DNA of 64,000 nucleotides from Pseudomonadaceae bacterium (GCA_019745275.1 JAIETJ010000062.1:1-64000); one strand, 5' to 3'; counted from the stretch's first letter, positions 43,426 to 53,343 are shown. Notes: generated by a model not told the origin, from the letters alone. Numbers and translations: made by a program.

Positions 43426-44805
43426 TCAGGCATAGTAATCCACCAAACCACGCGGACTTAACGAACTTTTACCGCGCAACTCGGTGACCGCCATAATCTG
43501 CTGCTCATCGCCAGCGCCCAACGCGCCATCTGACCGGCCACCTCGATGTGCACCGCCACCATTATTCTGTTCCTGACCTTGCCAACCACGACTCAGCGAC
43601 TGATCAGAAACATTCACATCAGCCAAGTTCATGCCCTGCGCGGTGAATAGGTCGCGCAGCCGCTGCATCTGCCCTTCAAGGGTCTCACGCACGCCGGCAT
43701 GTGGACTGGCAAAGGTCACCTGGGTCTGATCTTTAGTCATATCGACCCGCACTTCCAAGCGACCTAAGTCAGCAGGCTCCAGTTGAATTTCGGCAGATTT
43801 AAGGTTTTGGCTCGATAACCACATGACTTTATCGACCACCGACTCACTCCAGCCACTCTGCTGTAGCGCCAAGGGCTGCCCCGGCAACAAGCTTAAGCGG
43901 CTGGCCGCCGGGGTTTGCTGGCTAACCGCTTGACTTAGAGCACTGAGTCGACCGCTCAGGTTCTCGCTACGCAGTTCGGGCGAGGCATCCTTAAGCCCCT
44001 CTGCCCCCTCCACACCCAATTCGTTAAGCGCCGCCAAGGCTGCCTCGCCCAACTTAGCCTCGGGATTTGTCGGCAATAGCTGAGTAGCGCCAGCCAAGGC
44101 ACCCGCAAAGTCTTGCGCCGTATTCGTTGCACCTTGGCCCGCCACGCCTTGCTGCGTCGCCGTCTGGGCGGCTAACTGGGCCTTAGCGGCCAGATCGACA
44201 ACCAACTGTACGCCGGCAGCACTGGTTAGGGTGTCCAAGGTCGAGTCATGGCTGGCATCGGTCATGGCCGCCACACCAGCACTAACCGCCGCCGCGCCAG
44301 CTACCCCAGGCATCAGAGGGCCTTGTCCGGTCAGCTCGCCTTCAGTTTGCTCACTTACAGCGACACCACTCAACGCCGCAGGCGTAACGCTGGTCTCAGC
44401 CGGCAACTGTCCAGTCAGCGCCAACATCATCAACGGGTCGAGTTGCGCTTGCGGCGGCCCCTCTTCGTCCTCTTTCGCCGCAGCAACCTCAGTATTGTCC
44501 GCACTGGTCGCGGCGTCGGCGTTCGCCGGCAAGGTTTTGCCGCTTGCGGCAAAACCTTCAGCGTCCGCCGAAGCAGTTGCGCTATCCGCCTTTGTTACGT
44601 TCGCATCAGCCGATTTATCCCGCGCCGGCTTAGCCACTGGCTCGGCACGCTCGGCGACTTTGTCTTGCCGCTCACGAGCGTACACTTGGGCAAACTCGGA
44701 CTTGCGCTGACTCGCCTGCGGTGTGGCGGCTGGAGTTTTGTTGGGCACCATACGGGCTTTAGTTTTCGCCGCAGGTTGCAGCAACAGATCAGGAACAACG
44801 GACAT
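43426..44805 (-). CDS. fliK: flagellar hook-length control protein FliK
   Basis: A 459-residue Ala/Gln-rich protein that measures the hook and flips FlhB specificity. The N-terminal 330 residues are low-complexity; the C-terminal Flg_hook domain (about 345-435) includes VMWLSSQNLKSAEIQLEPADLGRLEVRVDMTKDQTQVTFASPHAGVRETLEGQMQRLRDLF in family layout. The ATG at 44805 follows GGAGAG and gives MSVVPDLLLQP; the frame is open further upstream without a better start. A sigma54-like site and a 16-base palindrome precede it, and a terminator follows. Confidence 0.9.
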   Translation of the reverse strand: MSVVPDLLLQPAAKTKARMVPNKTPAATPQASQRKSEFAQVYARERQDKVAERAEPVAKPARDKSADANVTKADSATASADAEGFAASGKTLPANADAATSADNTEVAAAKEDEEGPPQAQLDPLMMLALTGQLPAETSVTPAALSGVAVSEQTEGELTGQGPLMPGVAGAAAVSAGVAAMTDASHDSTLDTLTSAAGVQLVVDLAAKAQLAAQTATQQGVAGQGATNTAQDFAGALAGATQLLPTNPEAKLGEAALAALNELGVEGAEGLKDASPELRSENLSGRLSALSQAVSQQTPAASRLSLLPGQPLALQQSGWSESVVDKVMWLSSQNLKSAEIQLEPADLGRLEVRVDMTKDQTQVTFASPHAGVRETLEGQMQRLRDLFTAQGMNLADVNVSDQSLSRGWQGQEQNNGGGAHRGGRSDGALGAGDEQQIMAVTELRGKSSLSPRGLVDYYA

Positions 44806-44819
44806 GGCACTCTCCATAA

Positions 44820-44835
44820 CGGCCATTAATGGCCG
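44820..44835. promoter_or_regulatory. 16-base palindrome in the fliK leader
   Basis: CGGCCATTAATGGCCG is a perfect palindrome 14 bases before the fliK start and just upstream of its GGAGAG ribosome binding site. If transcription starts from the sigma54-like site at 44861-44876, it lies in the leader RNA; as a spacer-free palindrome it is more likely a protein site. Confidence 0.4.
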
Positions 44836-44860
44836 CGTGGGTGGGTCGTGCAGGGAACAA

Positions 44861-44876
44861 TGCAAGGCTAAGGCCA
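44861..44876 (-). promoter_or_regulatory. candidate sigma54 promoter of fliK
   Basis: On the minus strand TGGCCT (44871-44876), five bases, TTGCA (44861-44865). The invariant GG and GC are in register; two bases of the -24 box deviate. It lies between hptB and fliK, 56 bases before the fliK start. Confidence 0.6.
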
Positions 44877-44902
44877 ACTCGCCACGCGCGACCCATTAGC
44901 GC

Positions 44903-45253
44903 TCAACGATGGCGTTGCAACTCAGCTTTATACAAGATGCGCACGATCGCAAACTCGCGCTGCACCTGTTCAAGCACCTCGGCAGTAGCCTCTAAACGCT
45001 CACGGCGCGCCAGTTCTTCCAACTCTTTGCACAGGCCAGCCAGCAGCAGCGCGCCCATATTGCTGCAGCTACCTTTGAAGCTATGGGCGGCCAAGCGCAT
45101 GGCTTGCGCATCGCCACTGCTCGAAGTTTCCAGCAGCAAGCGCAAGCGCTCCTCAGAGTCGAGCAAAAAAGTCTCGAGCAGCAGCGGATATTCATCTTCC
45201 ATGACATCGCGCAAGGTCTCTAACACCGCATTGTCGAGATGAATGTCTGCCAC
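44903..45253 (-). CDS. hptB: histidine phosphotransfer protein HptB
   Basis: A 116-residue Hpt domain with phospho-acceptor His57 in RLAAHSFKGSCSNMGA. In Pseudomonas, HptB takes phosphate from several hybrid sensor kinases and gives it to HsbR, thereby affecting HsbA and through it FlgM/FliA and c-di-GMP signalling. It follows hsbR by 29 bases. In P. aeruginosa the trio lies next to flgM, far from fliK, whereas here it is inside the fli region. Confidence 0.9.
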   Translation of the reverse strand: MADIHLDNAVLETLRDVMEDEYPLLLETFLLDSEERLRLLLETSSSGDAQAMRLAAHSFKGSCSNMGALLLAGLCKELEELARRERLEATAEVLEQVQREFAIVRILYKAELQRHR

Positions 45254-45282
45254 CTAGTGCGCTCCTTTAAGCCACATGCCGA

Positions 45283-46983
45283 TCACGTTGCCTGCGTCCA
45301 GACGAAGTCCACGCTAACACTGCGACCATCCACCGAATAACTACAGCTATCGCTTAGCTGGCGCACCAAAGCCATGCCACGACCACAAAGAACCACCCCA
45401 CCGCTTTGCGGTGCCGGCACCTCCGCCGCGTTGAAGCCAGCACCGCTGTCTTCAACCCGCAATGTCAGCCGGCCACCGCCAATCTCAGGGGTTAACTGTA
45501 GATGAAAACGCACAAATCCTTGATCGAGACTGGCTAACAGTTCACTCCGCTCGCGGTAATAGCGACTAAAACCTTGCGCATCACGCTTAAGCTGCGAGTC
45601 GAGCCCCAGCACGCCATGCTCTAAGGCATTCGAGTAGAGTTCAGCCAGCACGGTGTATAACGCCCCAGCTTGGCTGCGCAGTTCTTGCACCTCCAGTAAC
45701 TGCTGCAATAAAAACGGCAACGGATTGAAATGCCGCAAGGTCTGCGCGCGAAACTCAAAACTGGCCGACCAATCCAGCGGGCTAAATTGCCCACAATTGC
45801 TAATTGCCAGTGCCGGCCGTGGCAACGCATCTTCAGCAACTAAGGTCACTTCAACCATGCTGACGTCATCTTGGGCGGCGCCACAGAACTCACTGATCGC
45901 CAGTTGGATTTCGGCAAACAGCCGATCAGCCGGATGGTTCTGCGCAAAGACCCCCAGCAAACGCTCCTCGCCAAACAATTGCCCGGTACTGTTGCAGCCT
46001 TCGAGCACGCCGTCAGAGAGCAAGAACAATCGATCACCTAGCTCCAGCGGATAGATCTCGTATCGGTCATCGAAGGTGGCAGCGTCGCGCACCCCTAGTG
46101 GTAAGTGCCGGGAGATCAGCGGCACGCGCTCGCCGCTCGCTGCACGATACAAATAGCCGTCCGGCAGGCCGCCATTCCAGACTTCAACCACCCGCCGATG
46201 AAAACTCACATTGAGCAAGGTGGCACAGCAAAATACCCCCACCGGCAAAATCCGTTTCAGCTTAGCGTTCATCTCGCGGAGAATTTCTGCCATCGAATAA
46301 CCCTTGGCGGTCATCCCGTAGAACACCTCTGCCAAAGGCATAGCACCAATAGCAGCGGGTAAACCGTGGCCGGTAAAGTCGCCGAGAAACACATGCATGC
46401 CACCCGAGGGTTTAAACGCGGCCAGCAGCAAGTCGCCATTAAACAAGGCATAGGGCGACTGCATATAACGAATATTGGCGGCGCTCAGGCAACCCGAGTG
46501 GGCTACTTTGTCGAACACCGCTTTCGCTACGCGTTGTTCGGTGAGCAGGTGTTCGTTGTGTTTGGCGATTAGATCACGCTGCTGCAAGACGGTTTTTTGC
46601 AAGCGCCGCAGACGATCCATAGCCTTGATTTTGGCCTCGATAATCACCCGATTGTAGGGTTTGGCGATAAAGTCATCGCCACCGGCCTCCAAGCAGCGCA
46701 CCAGTGCTTCACCCTCCGTCAGCGAGGTGAGGAAAATAATCGGCACCAAGGCCTCGCCCGCACAAGCCTTGATGCGCCGGGCCGCTTCGAAGCCGTCCAT
46801 CACCGGCATCATCGCATCCATCAAGACCAGATCAGGCTGCTCAAGCCGAAACAGCCCGAGCGCCTCCAGACCGTTACAGGCCTCAACCACCCGATAGCCC
46901 TGCCGACTGACCATGGTGGCCAGCAACATGCGGTCGAGCGCATTGTCCTCAGCGATCAGGATGGTTAAACGGTCGCCTGCCAT
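45283..46983 (-). CDS. hsbR: response regulator/phosphatase-kinase HsbR
   Basis: A 566-residue three-domain protein. The receiver has phospho-acceptor D56 (LVLMDAMMPVMDG). The middle PP2C/SpoIIE phosphatase domain (about 165-385) has metal-binding FLGDFTGHGLPAAIGA and the final AAQDDVSMVEV. The C-terminal HATPase of the anti-sigma type (about 425-560) has ELYSNALEHGVLG and RVEDSGAGFN. HsbR dephosphorylates or phosphorylates the anti-anti-sigma factor HsbA depending on its own phosphorylation by HptB. It lies 11 bases after hsbA. Confidence 0.93.
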   Translation of the reverse strand: MAGDRLTILIAEDNALDRMLLATMVSRQGYRVVEACNGLEALGLFRLEQPDLVLMDAMMPVMDGFEAARRIKACAGEALVPIIFLTSLTEGEALVRCLEAGGDDFIAKPYNRVIIEAKIKAMDRLRRLQKTVLQQRDLIAKHNEHLLTEQRVAKAVFDKVAHSGCLSAANIRYMQSPYALFNGDLLLAAFKPSGGMHVFLGDFTGHGLPAAIGAMPLAEVFYGMTAKGYSMAEILREMNAKLKRILPVGVFCCATLLNVSFHRRVVEVWNGGLPDGYLYRAASGERVPLISRHLPLGVRDAATFDDRYEIYPLELGDRLFLLSDGVLEGCNSTGQLFGEERLLGVFAQNHPADRLFAEIQLAISEFCGAAQDDVSMVEVTLVAEDALPRPALAISNCGQFSPLDWSASFEFRAQTLRHFNPLPFLLQQLLEVQELRSQAGALYTVLAELYSNALEHGVLGLDSQLKRDAQGFSRYYRERSELLASLDQGFVRFHLQLTPEIGGGRLTLRVEDSGAGFNAAEVPAPQSGGVVLCGRGMALVRQLSDSCSYSVDGRSVSVDFVWTQAT

Positions 46984-46994
46984 CGCCAGTGGCC

Positions 46995-47300
46995 TTAGGC
47001 GATTTTGAACAGCTGCTCGAAATTGGAAATAGCCAAAATTTTCCGCACATCACTGTTGCAGTTGGCTAAGCGAATTTGCGCGTGATCGCCGCCTGCATGG
47101 TCGCGCAACAGCAACAACATACCCAACGCCGAACTGTCCAAATAAGTCGCGCCTTGCAAGTCGACCAAGTAACTTTTCGGCGAACTATCGAGCCGCTCGT
47201 AAGCATCACGAAAGGCTTGGTGAGCACCAAAATCGAAGCGTCCCTGAATTGAAATGGTCAACTCTTGCTCGTCGGCAGATAACTGCGTGGTAATGCTCAT
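46995..47300 (-). CDS. hsbA: anti-anti-sigma factor HsbA
   Basis: A 101-residue STAS-domain protein. YLVDLQGATYLDSSALGMLL contains the D-S-S phosphorylation site with Ser56, the residue known to be phosphorylated in P. aeruginosa HsbA. Unphosphorylated HsbA binds the anti-sigma factor FlgM and frees FliA; phosphorylated HsbA acts with the diguanylate cyclase HsbD. AAGGAG lies before the ATG. Head of the hsbA-hsbR-hptB run, 71 bases after fliJ. Confidence 0.92.
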   Translation of the reverse strand: MSITTQLSADEQELTISIQGRFDFGAHQAFRDAYERLDSSPKSYLVDLQGATYLDSSALGMLLLLRDHAGGDHAQIRLANCNSDVRKILAISNFEQLFKIA

Positions 47301-47371
47301 CTAAAGCTCCTTATTGTTATCGATAATTGGCAGAACATTTAGCATTAGGCCGCCATCAGGGCAACCAATAT

Positions 47372-47821
47372 TCAACGCTGCAGCGGCGTCGTTAAACGCT
47401 GCGCCAACTCATCGAGCATTTTTTGCTCGCGCTTATCTTCGGCCAAACGCGCCTCTTGTTGATAACGCTGGACCAATTTGCGCAAAGCCTCCAAGCGAGC
47501 ATAGCGCTGCTGCCAGACTTCGCGCGCTTTATTGAGGCTATTTAGATGCCACTCCAATGCTTGGCGCTGTTGGCCGATGGCGGTTTCCAACTGCGATAAA
47601 AAGCGTTGATAGCCCATCAACCACTGACCAGAAACGCCCTGCTGGCCTTTAGTCAACCATTGCTGCTGGTAATCGCCTCGATAGCGCTCTAATTCGCCAT
47701 GCTTGACCTCGGCCTGAGTTAGCAACTGCTGACACCGGCCCAAGCTTCTGGCCGCCTCACGCTCGGCGCGTTCGGCCATTTCGATCACTGGGGCTAGTCG
47801 ACTGGCACGGCTGGGCGGCAT
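47372..47821 (-). CDS. fliJ: flagellar export chaperone FliJ
   Basis: A 149-residue, almost entirely helical coiled-coil protein rich in Arg, Gln and Glu (for example AEREAARSLGRCQQLLTQAEVKHGELERYRGDYQQQW in family pattern). FliJ couples the FliI ATPase to FlhA. It starts three bases after the fliI stop, and its position after fliI is invariant. Confidence 0.93.
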   Translation of the reverse strand: MPPSRASRLAPVIEMAERAEREAARSLGRCQQLLTQAEVKHGELERYRGDYQQQWLTKGQQGVSGQWLMGYQRFLSQLETAIGQQRQALEWHLNSLNKAREVWQQRYARLEALRKLVQRYQQEARLAEDKREQKMLDELAQRLTTPLQR

Positions 47822-47824
47822 GGC

Positions 47825-49183
47825 TTAAACACCTGCCTGCGGGTTAAACAACGCGCTTAGTTGCAGACTGCTTTGCGGCAAACTCTCGCTCTCCGCCAAG
47901 CCTTGGCACAGGTATTTGGCCATTTGTGGTTGCAGGGCGATGGCCAGATCCGTCTGCGGGTCGCCACCGGGCACATACGCACCCACGCTGATCAGGTCGC
48001 GGCTCTGCTGATAACGCGACCACAACTGTTTAAAACGCTGCGACTCGCGCAGATGCTGCGCAGTAATCACCTGCGGCATCACCCGGCTGATCGAGGCCTC
48101 GATATCGATGGCCGGATAATGCCCCTCCTCGGCCAAGCGCCGCGACAGCACGATATGCCCGTCGAGCACCCCACGGGCGGCGTCGGCGATCGGGTCTTGT
48201 TGGTCATCGCCCTCCGACAACACGGTGTAAAAGGCGGTAATAGAGCCACCACCAGCCTCGGCATTGCCAGCCCGTTCAACCAACTTTGGCAATTTGGCAA
48301 ACACCGAGGGCGGATAACCTTTAGTCGCCGGAGGCTCGCCAATGGCCAATGCGATCTCACGCTGGGCTTGGGCAAAGCGAGTCAGCGAGTCCATCAGCAA
48401 TAAAACGTTTTTACCTTTGTCGCGAAAATACTCAGCGATGCGCGTGCAGTACATGGCCGCGCGTAAACGCATCAGCGGCGCCTCATCCGCTGGCGAGGCC
48501 ACCACCACCGAACGTTTTAAGCCTTCTTCACCGAGAATCTGCTCGATAAATTCCTTAACCTCACGACCCCGCTCACCGATCAGCCCGACCACGATAATGT
48601 CGGCCTCGGTAAAACGCGTCATCATCCCCAGCAATACGCTTTTACCCACGCCGGTACCGGCAAACAGGCCCAACCGCTGACCACGCCCCACCGTCAGTAG
48701 GGCATTGATGCTGCGGATACCCACATCCAATGGCTGATTAATCGGATCGCGCTTCAGTGGATTGATGGTCGGCCCGTCGAGCGGCACCCAGTCTTCGGCT
48801 TTCATCCCGCCCTTGCCATCCAAGGCTCGGCCGGCGCCATCCAGCACCCGTCCGAGCATCGACATGCCCATCGGCAAGCGGCCGGTGTCGGGCATCGGCA
48901 CAACCCGCGCACCCGGAGCGATGCCGGCCAGATTACCGACCGGCATCAAGAACACCCGACCGCCAGAAAAACCCATCACTTCAGCCTCAACCTGGACCGG
49001 GTGATAGCTGTCTTGGTTGATTACCATGCAGCGACTGCCCAACGCGGCGCGCAAGCCCTCGGCCTCCAAAGTGAGGCCGACCATACGCAGCAAGCGACCC
49101 TCAACTTGCGGCTGCTCAGGCAGTTTTACCGCCGCTTGATAGCCGCTCAAGCGCTTGGCAAAACTGGTCCGATCAAGGCGCAT
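47825..49183 (-). CDS. fliI: flagellar export ATPase FliI
   Basis: A 452-residue F1-beta-like ATPase of the export machine. Walker A is [17 protein letters not shown], Walker B is [19 protein letters not shown], with the catalytic Glu in [12 protein letters not shown]. The ATG at 49183 ([12 protein letters not shown]) is the usual Pseudomonas start and overlaps the fliH end by 11 bases; an ATG four codons earlier (49195, MSTP) is also possible. Confidence 0.95.
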   Translation of the reverse strand: MRLDRTSFAKRLSGYQAAVKLPEQPQVEGRLLRMVGLTLEAEGLRAALGSRCMVINQDSYHPVQVEAEVMGFSGGRVFLMPVGNLAGIAPGARVVPMPDTGRLPMGMSMLGRVLDGAGRALDGKGGMKAEDWVPLDGPTINPLKRDPINQPLDVGIRSINALLTVGRGQRLGLFAGTGVGKSVLLGMMTRFTEADIIVVGLIGERGREVKEFIEQILGEEGLKRSVVVASPADEAPLMRLRAAMYCTRIAEYFRDKGKNVLLLMDSLTRFAQAQREIALAIGEPPATKGYPPSVFAKLPKLVERAGNAEAGGGSITAFYTVLSEGDDQQDPIADAARGVLDGHIVLSRRLAEEGHYPAIDIEASISRVMPQVITAQHLRESQRFKQLWSRYQQSRDLISVGAYVPGGDPQTDLAIALQPQMAKYLCQGLAESESLPQSSLQLSALFNPQAGV

Positions 49184-50006
49184 CGGCGTGCTCATCGCCC
49201 GAAGGCGCGTCATCGCCCAATGGCACGTCATCACTTAGTTCCAGCGCTAAATCGGCTAACGGTGGATTGGTGGCTTGCTCTCGCTGCTGCTCAAACAATT
49301 GCTTAATCGCTTGTTCGAGCCGGGTTTCAACGCTGGCGTCAATTTGACTGTGCTCGGTTTCGATCCGACAACCGCCCGGCAGCAACTGCTCATCCTCAAG
49401 GATTCGCCAGTTTTCTTCGTGGCGTTCACGCAGGGCTTTGACCAGCTCGAAGTCTTGCGCATTGATATGAATGCGCACATTGCCAGCCCCCATCGGCAAT
49501 AACTTAAGCGCTTCGCTTAATACGCCTTTCAATTGACTGGAGTCGCACTGCAGCTCACGGCGAATCACCTGCCGGCTGATATGGCTAACCAACTGTACTA
49601 ACGCCTGTTCGATCTGCTGATCTTGCTCGGCAATTGGCACCAACAACTGCCCCATCAATTGCTCAAGACGCAGCAACTTGGCCTGCAACAGCAGTTCAGC
49701 TTCGTGCTTGGCTTTGATCTGGCCAGCATGGAAACCGTCTTTTTCACCGACCGCAAAGCCTTCGTTGTAGCCGTCTTGGCGAATCGCCTCGAGCTCATCG
49801 AGAGTCAAAGGCTTGACTGATTCAAGCTCGATTTCTTCGCTTTGCGCGCCAGCTTGCTCAGCCAATTCCTCAGCACTAACCGGCGGCGTTTCCGGAAAGT
49901 AGGCCGGATCACCGGGCGCGGCCTCAAAACTGGGTAAGGCCCAGCGATCAAACGCGCGAACATCTTTGGCGCGAATCAATTCGCTGGGAACATCCTTGGC
50001 CGTCAT
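49173..50006 (-). CDS. fliH: flagellar export regulator FliH
   Basis: A 277-residue protein that binds FliI and docks it to FliN. An N-terminal acidic region and a long helical middle (about 95-165, with [36 protein letters not shown] in family pattern) precede the ATP-synthase-delta-like C-terminal domain ([13 protein letters not shown] onward). The tail is acidic ([18 protein letters not shown]). The ATG at 50006 follows GGGGCG. Confidence 0.93.
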   Translation of the reverse strand: MTAKDVPSELIRAKDVRAFDRWALPSFEAAPGDPAYFPETPPVSAEELAEQAGAQSEEIELESVKPLTLDELEAIRQDGYNEGFAVGEKDGFHAGQIKAKHEAELLLQAKLLRLEQLMGQLLVPIAEQDQQIEQALVQLVSHISRQVIRRELQCDSSQLKGVLSEALKLLPMGAGNVRIHINAQDFELVKALRERHEENWRILEDEQLLPGGCRIETEHSQIDASVETRLEQAIKQLFEQQREQATNPPLADLALELSDDVPLGDDAPSGDEHADAP

Positions 50007-50113
50007 CGTTGCGCCCCTAGTCAATTTTAGTGGCCTAAGCGTGGCCTAAGCGGCCGTTAAAAACCACCTAGATTGCCGATAGAGCGGCGCCGCCTAAGTT
50101 TTTCAACCAGTGT

Positions 50114-51130
50114 TTAAATCATCGCCTCGCCGCCGGCACCGCCGAGCATAATCTCGCCAGCATCGGCCATGCGCCGAGCGATGGTGAGCACTTCTTTTTG
50201 CGCGGTTTCTACATCGCTCACCCGCACCGGCCCGCGCGCTTCAAGGTCATCGCGGAGCAATTCGGCCGCACGTTTGGACATGTTCTTAAAGACTTTCTCG
50301 CGAATGGCCTCGTCCGCCCCCTTGAGCGCGATCACCAGCACATCGGAGGAAACCTCCCGCAGCAACGCCTGAATGCCCTTATCATCAACATCGGCAAGGT
50401 TGTCGAAGACGAACATCAAGTCTTCGATTTGCGTGGACAAGTCTTCATCGACCTCACGAATCGAATCCATCAACTGCCCTTCGATCGAGCTATCGAGGAA
50501 GTTCATGATATCCGCCGCCCGCTTAACCCCACCCATGGTGGCGCGCGATGTGTTGGCACTGCCGGAAAACTGCTTCTCTAAAATCAGGTTGAGTTCTTTC
50601 AGGGCGGCCGGCTGCACGGTGTTCAGTGACGACACCCGCAAGACGATATCCAAGCGCACCTTATGGTCGAAATGGCCGAGCACTTCGCCGGCTTGATCGG
50701 GGTCTAAATAGGCCACCACAATGGCTTGAATTTGCGGGTGTTCGAGGCGGATCACGTCGGCCACGGCACGCGGCTCCATCCACTTCAGGCTGTCTAAGCC
50801 GCTGGTGCTGCCGCCGAGCAAAATTCGATCAATCAGGTTGCCGGCTTTGTCTTCACCCAAGGCTTGGGTGAGCATCTTGCGGATATAACCGTCGGCCCCG
50901 ACGCCTAGGCTGGTTTGATCGCCGACTGTTTCGACAAACTCACCCATGACCCCTTCAACTTGCTCACGCTGCACATTACCCATATGTGACATGGCCACGC
51001 CAACCCGCTGCACCTCTTTCGGGCTGAGATGGCGCAGCACTTGCGCAGCATCGGTTTCGCCTAGCGAGAGCAGCAAAATGGCTGCTTTATCGACTTTGCT
51101 CAATTTGGCAGGGGTGCGTGCTTCACTCAT
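50114..51130 (-). CDS. fliG: flagellar motor switch protein FliG
   Basis: A 338-residue C-ring protein that makes torque with the stators. Three domains: N (binds FliF; VDKAAILLLSLGETDAAQVLRHLSPKEVQRV), middle with the EHPQ motif (LEHPQIQAIVVAYLDPDQAGEVLGHF) and C with the charged torque helix (DEAIREKVFKNMSKRAAELLRDDLEARGPVRVSDVE in family pattern). It lies 17 bases after fliF; the 107-base gap to fliH shows no promoter. Confidence 0.96.
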   Translation of the reverse strand: MSEARTPAKLSKVDKAAILLLSLGETDAAQVLRHLSPKEVQRVGVAMSHMGNVQREQVEGVMGEFVETVGDQTSLGVGADGYIRKMLTQALGEDKAGNLIDRILLGGSTSGLDSLKWMEPRAVADVIRLEHPQIQAIVVAYLDPDQAGEVLGHFDHKVRLDIVLRVSSLNTVQPAALKELNLILEKQFSGSANTSRATMGGVKRAADIMNFLDSSIEGQLMDSIREVDEDLSTQIEDLMFVFDNLADVDDKGIQALLREVSSDVLVIALKGADEAIREKVFKNMSKRAAELLRDDLEARGPVRVSDVETAQKEVLTIARRMADAGEIMLGGAGGEAMI

Positions 51131-51147
51131 ATTGGTTAACCCACAGT

Positions 51148-52941
51148 TTATTCGCCATCATTGATCCATTCTTTAACAACCTGCGCCACGCGCCCGGCAT
51201 CTTCAGCCACCAGCCCTTTGATGGCGTTCAGTTGTGCATCATAACCCTCAGTCGGGCTAGGCAGCAGGATGCTTTGCGGGCCACCGATACTAACCCGATC
51301 TTCGGCCAAATCGGCGCCATAGCCGCCCATTGCACCCAGCGCCACATCACCGCCATGACCGCCGCCGCCCGCTGAATCTTTGCCAGCGCTGCTGATGTTC
51401 TTCAGCACGGGCTTGAGCACACCAAACACCAGCACCAAAATAAACAGCACGCCCAGCACTTGCTTAATAATGTCCCAGAACCACGGCTGGGTGTAGAACG
51501 GAATGCTGATAATTTCGTCGCCATCTTGCGCGGCGAAAGGCGCATTAATCACACTGACGCTATCGCCACGACTGGCATCAAAACCCACCGAGTCTTGTAC
51601 CAAACGGGTGAAGCGAGCCAACTCAGCCGCCGACCAAGGCACATGAGTAACTTCAGCGGTTTTCGCGTCGACTTTAGTCTGATCATCCAGCACCACCGCC
51701 ACCGACAAGCGCCGCAAGCGACCTTGTTGCTGCTTGGTATAGCTCACCGAACGATCCAGTTCATAGTTTCGCGTGGATTGCTCGCGCTTGTCGGCTGGGA
51801 ATGGCGCCAACATCGGCTGCCCCGTGGCCGGATCATTTATCTGCTGACCATTGGCATCCAGCAGCGGATTACCCGCAGCGATCGCCGCCGGAGCTCCAGC
51901 GGCAGGCGCACCACCCGTGGTCTGCGGCGCCGCAGAAGGTCCAGGTGGCTGATTGCTCAGCGCGCCAGGTACGCCTTGCGCGCCCGAGCCTGCCTGACGT
52001 TGTTCATTAACCTTTTGTTCGCTGCGCAGCGCCGGCTGGTCGGGGTTAAACATCTCCGAGGTCGACTCCACCGCACTGAAATCAACGTCTGCCGATACTT
52101 CAGCTTTGTACTTACCCGAGCCCAACACGGGTTGCAAAATATTGTGTACCCGCTGGGTAAACATACCCTCCATGCGCCGGCTGTAATCGTACTGTTTGCC
52201 GGCCATGCTCAGTTCGGAGTTCTCGCCTTGCGAGGAGAGTAAAGCGCCCTTTTGATCAACCACGGTAACTTGCGACTTGTCCAACTCAGGCACGCTGGTG
52301 GCGACCAAATTAACAATCGCCATCACCTGACCGGCCTCCAAGCTACGCCCCGGATACAAATCCACCAACACCGAGGCGGTGGGTTTACGCTCATCGCGGA
52401 CGAACACCGAGCTCTTCGGGATGGCCAAGTGCACCCGCGCCGACTTAACGTTATTCAGGCTCGAAACGGTACGGGCCAACTCGCCCTCAAGGCTGCGCCG
52501 ATAACGGGTCGCTTCCATAAACTGGCTGGTGCCTAGACCCTGTTCCTGATCGAGCATCTCAAAACCATGATTACCGTCGCTGGGGGCCACCCCAACCGCG
52601 GCTAACTTTAGGCGGGCGCGCGCCAAGTCATCCGCTTTAACCAGCAAGGCACCCGAGTTAGGTTCAAGGGTGTAAGCGATGTCTGCGGCGGTCAGTGTCT
52701 CGATCACCTGATTGGTGTCCAACCCCGACAAGCTGCCATACAGTGGCCGATAATCGGGCTGCTGCGACCAGAGCACCACAGCAAAACCCAGCGCCACACT
52801 GGCGGCCAAGCCGACCAGCAAGCCGACTTGGCGGAGCATGCTCATGCCGGAGAGATTTTCTAAAAACGTTAAACCAAACAGCGGCGGCGTTGCTGGCGCT
52901 GCGCCAGTGGTTGCCGGCAGGGTATCGAGGGCTGTGGCCAT
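51148..52941 (-). CDS. fliF: flagellar MS-ring protein FliF
   Basis: A 597-residue MS-ring protein. Membrane helices lie near residues 40-60 (VGLLVGLAASVALGFAVVLW) and 485-505 (IIKQVLGVLFILVLVFGVLKPVL). The YscJ-type ring-building motifs lie between them (VKSARVHLAIPKSSVFVRDERKPTASVLV in family layout), and a Gly/Pro/Ala-rich stretch (about 330-375) sits in the periplasmic loop. The cytoplasmic tail binds FliG. Confidence 0.96.
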   Translation of the reverse strand: MATALDTLPATTGAAPATPPLFGLTFLENLSGMSMLRQVGLLVGLAASVALGFAVVLWSQQPDYRPLYGSLSGLDTNQVIETLTAADIAYTLEPNSGALLVKADDLARARLKLAAVGVAPSDGNHGFEMLDQEQGLGTSQFMEATRYRRSLEGELARTVSSLNNVKSARVHLAIPKSSVFVRDERKPTASVLVDLYPGRSLEAGQVMAIVNLVATSVPELDKSQVTVVDQKGALLSSQGENSELSMAGKQYDYSRRMEGMFTQRVHNILQPVLGSGKYKAEVSADVDFSAVESTSEMFNPDQPALRSEQKVNEQRQAGSGAQGVPGALSNQPPGPSAAPQTTGGAPAAGAPAAIAAGNPLLDANGQQINDPATGQPMLAPFPADKREQSTRNYELDRSVSYTKQQQGRLRRLSVAVVLDDQTKVDAKTAEVTHVPWSAAELARFTRLVQDSVGFDASRGDSVSVINAPFAAQDGDEIISIPFYTQPWFWDIIKQVLGVLFILVLVFGVLKPVLKNISSAGKDSAGGGGHGGDVALGAMGGYGADLAEDRVSIGGPQSILLPSPTEGYDAQLNAIKGLVAEDAGRVAQVVKEWINDGE

Positions 52942-52956
52942 GACTTAATCTCGCTG

Positions 52957-53286
52957 TTAAACCGGCATCTGCATGATGTCTTGATAGGCCTGAACCAGTT
53001 TATTGCGCACCTGGGTCACGGCCTGAAACGAGACGCTGGATTTTTGCGCAGCGATCATCACATCGGTCAGATCAATCCCGCTCTTGCCCATTTCAAAGGC
53101 CGTGGCCAACTGGCTGGAGGCTTGCTGGGTATCGTTGACCTTATTGACGGCCTGTCCAAGCATATCGCTGAAGCTCGGCGCACCGACTTCCTGCACGCTG
53201 GCCGTGGGTTTTGGCCGCGCCATCGCCTCGGTCTGCATGGAGCGCATTTCCAACATCAGACGATTGAATTCGATACCTTGGCTCAT
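52957..53286 (-). CDS. fliE: flagellar hook-basal body protein FliE
   Basis: A 109-residue rod-MS ring junction protein. The conserved C-terminal half [60 protein letters not shown] in family layout is complete. The ATG at 53286 follows GTGGAGGATGTG and gives [10 protein letters not shown]. First gene after the sigma54 promoter at 53344-53359 and so the head of fliEFGHIJ. Confidence 0.95.
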   Translation of the reverse strand: MSQGIEFNRLMLEMRSMQTEAMARPKPTASVQEVGAPSFSDMLGQAVNKVNDTQQASSQLATAFEMGKSGIDLTDVMIAAQKSSVSFQAVTQVRNKLVQAYQDIMQMPV

Positions 53287-53343
53287 CACATCCTCCACTG
53301 GCCGCAGTTTTTTTGACGCTTTGCGGCGCGATAACCAGAGGAT

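Noticed and set aside
44820-44902. A terminator for hptB from TGGGTCG...CGACCCA partial complementarity in the fliK leader
   Set aside because: The arms are imperfect, far apart and lack a T tract, and they surround the better-supported sigma54-like site.
47301-47371. A sigma28-like promoter before hsbA (TAAATGTT ... ATCGATAA)
   Set aside because: The two boxes are only nine bases apart, too close for sigma28; the hsbA trio is more simply read through from fliJ.
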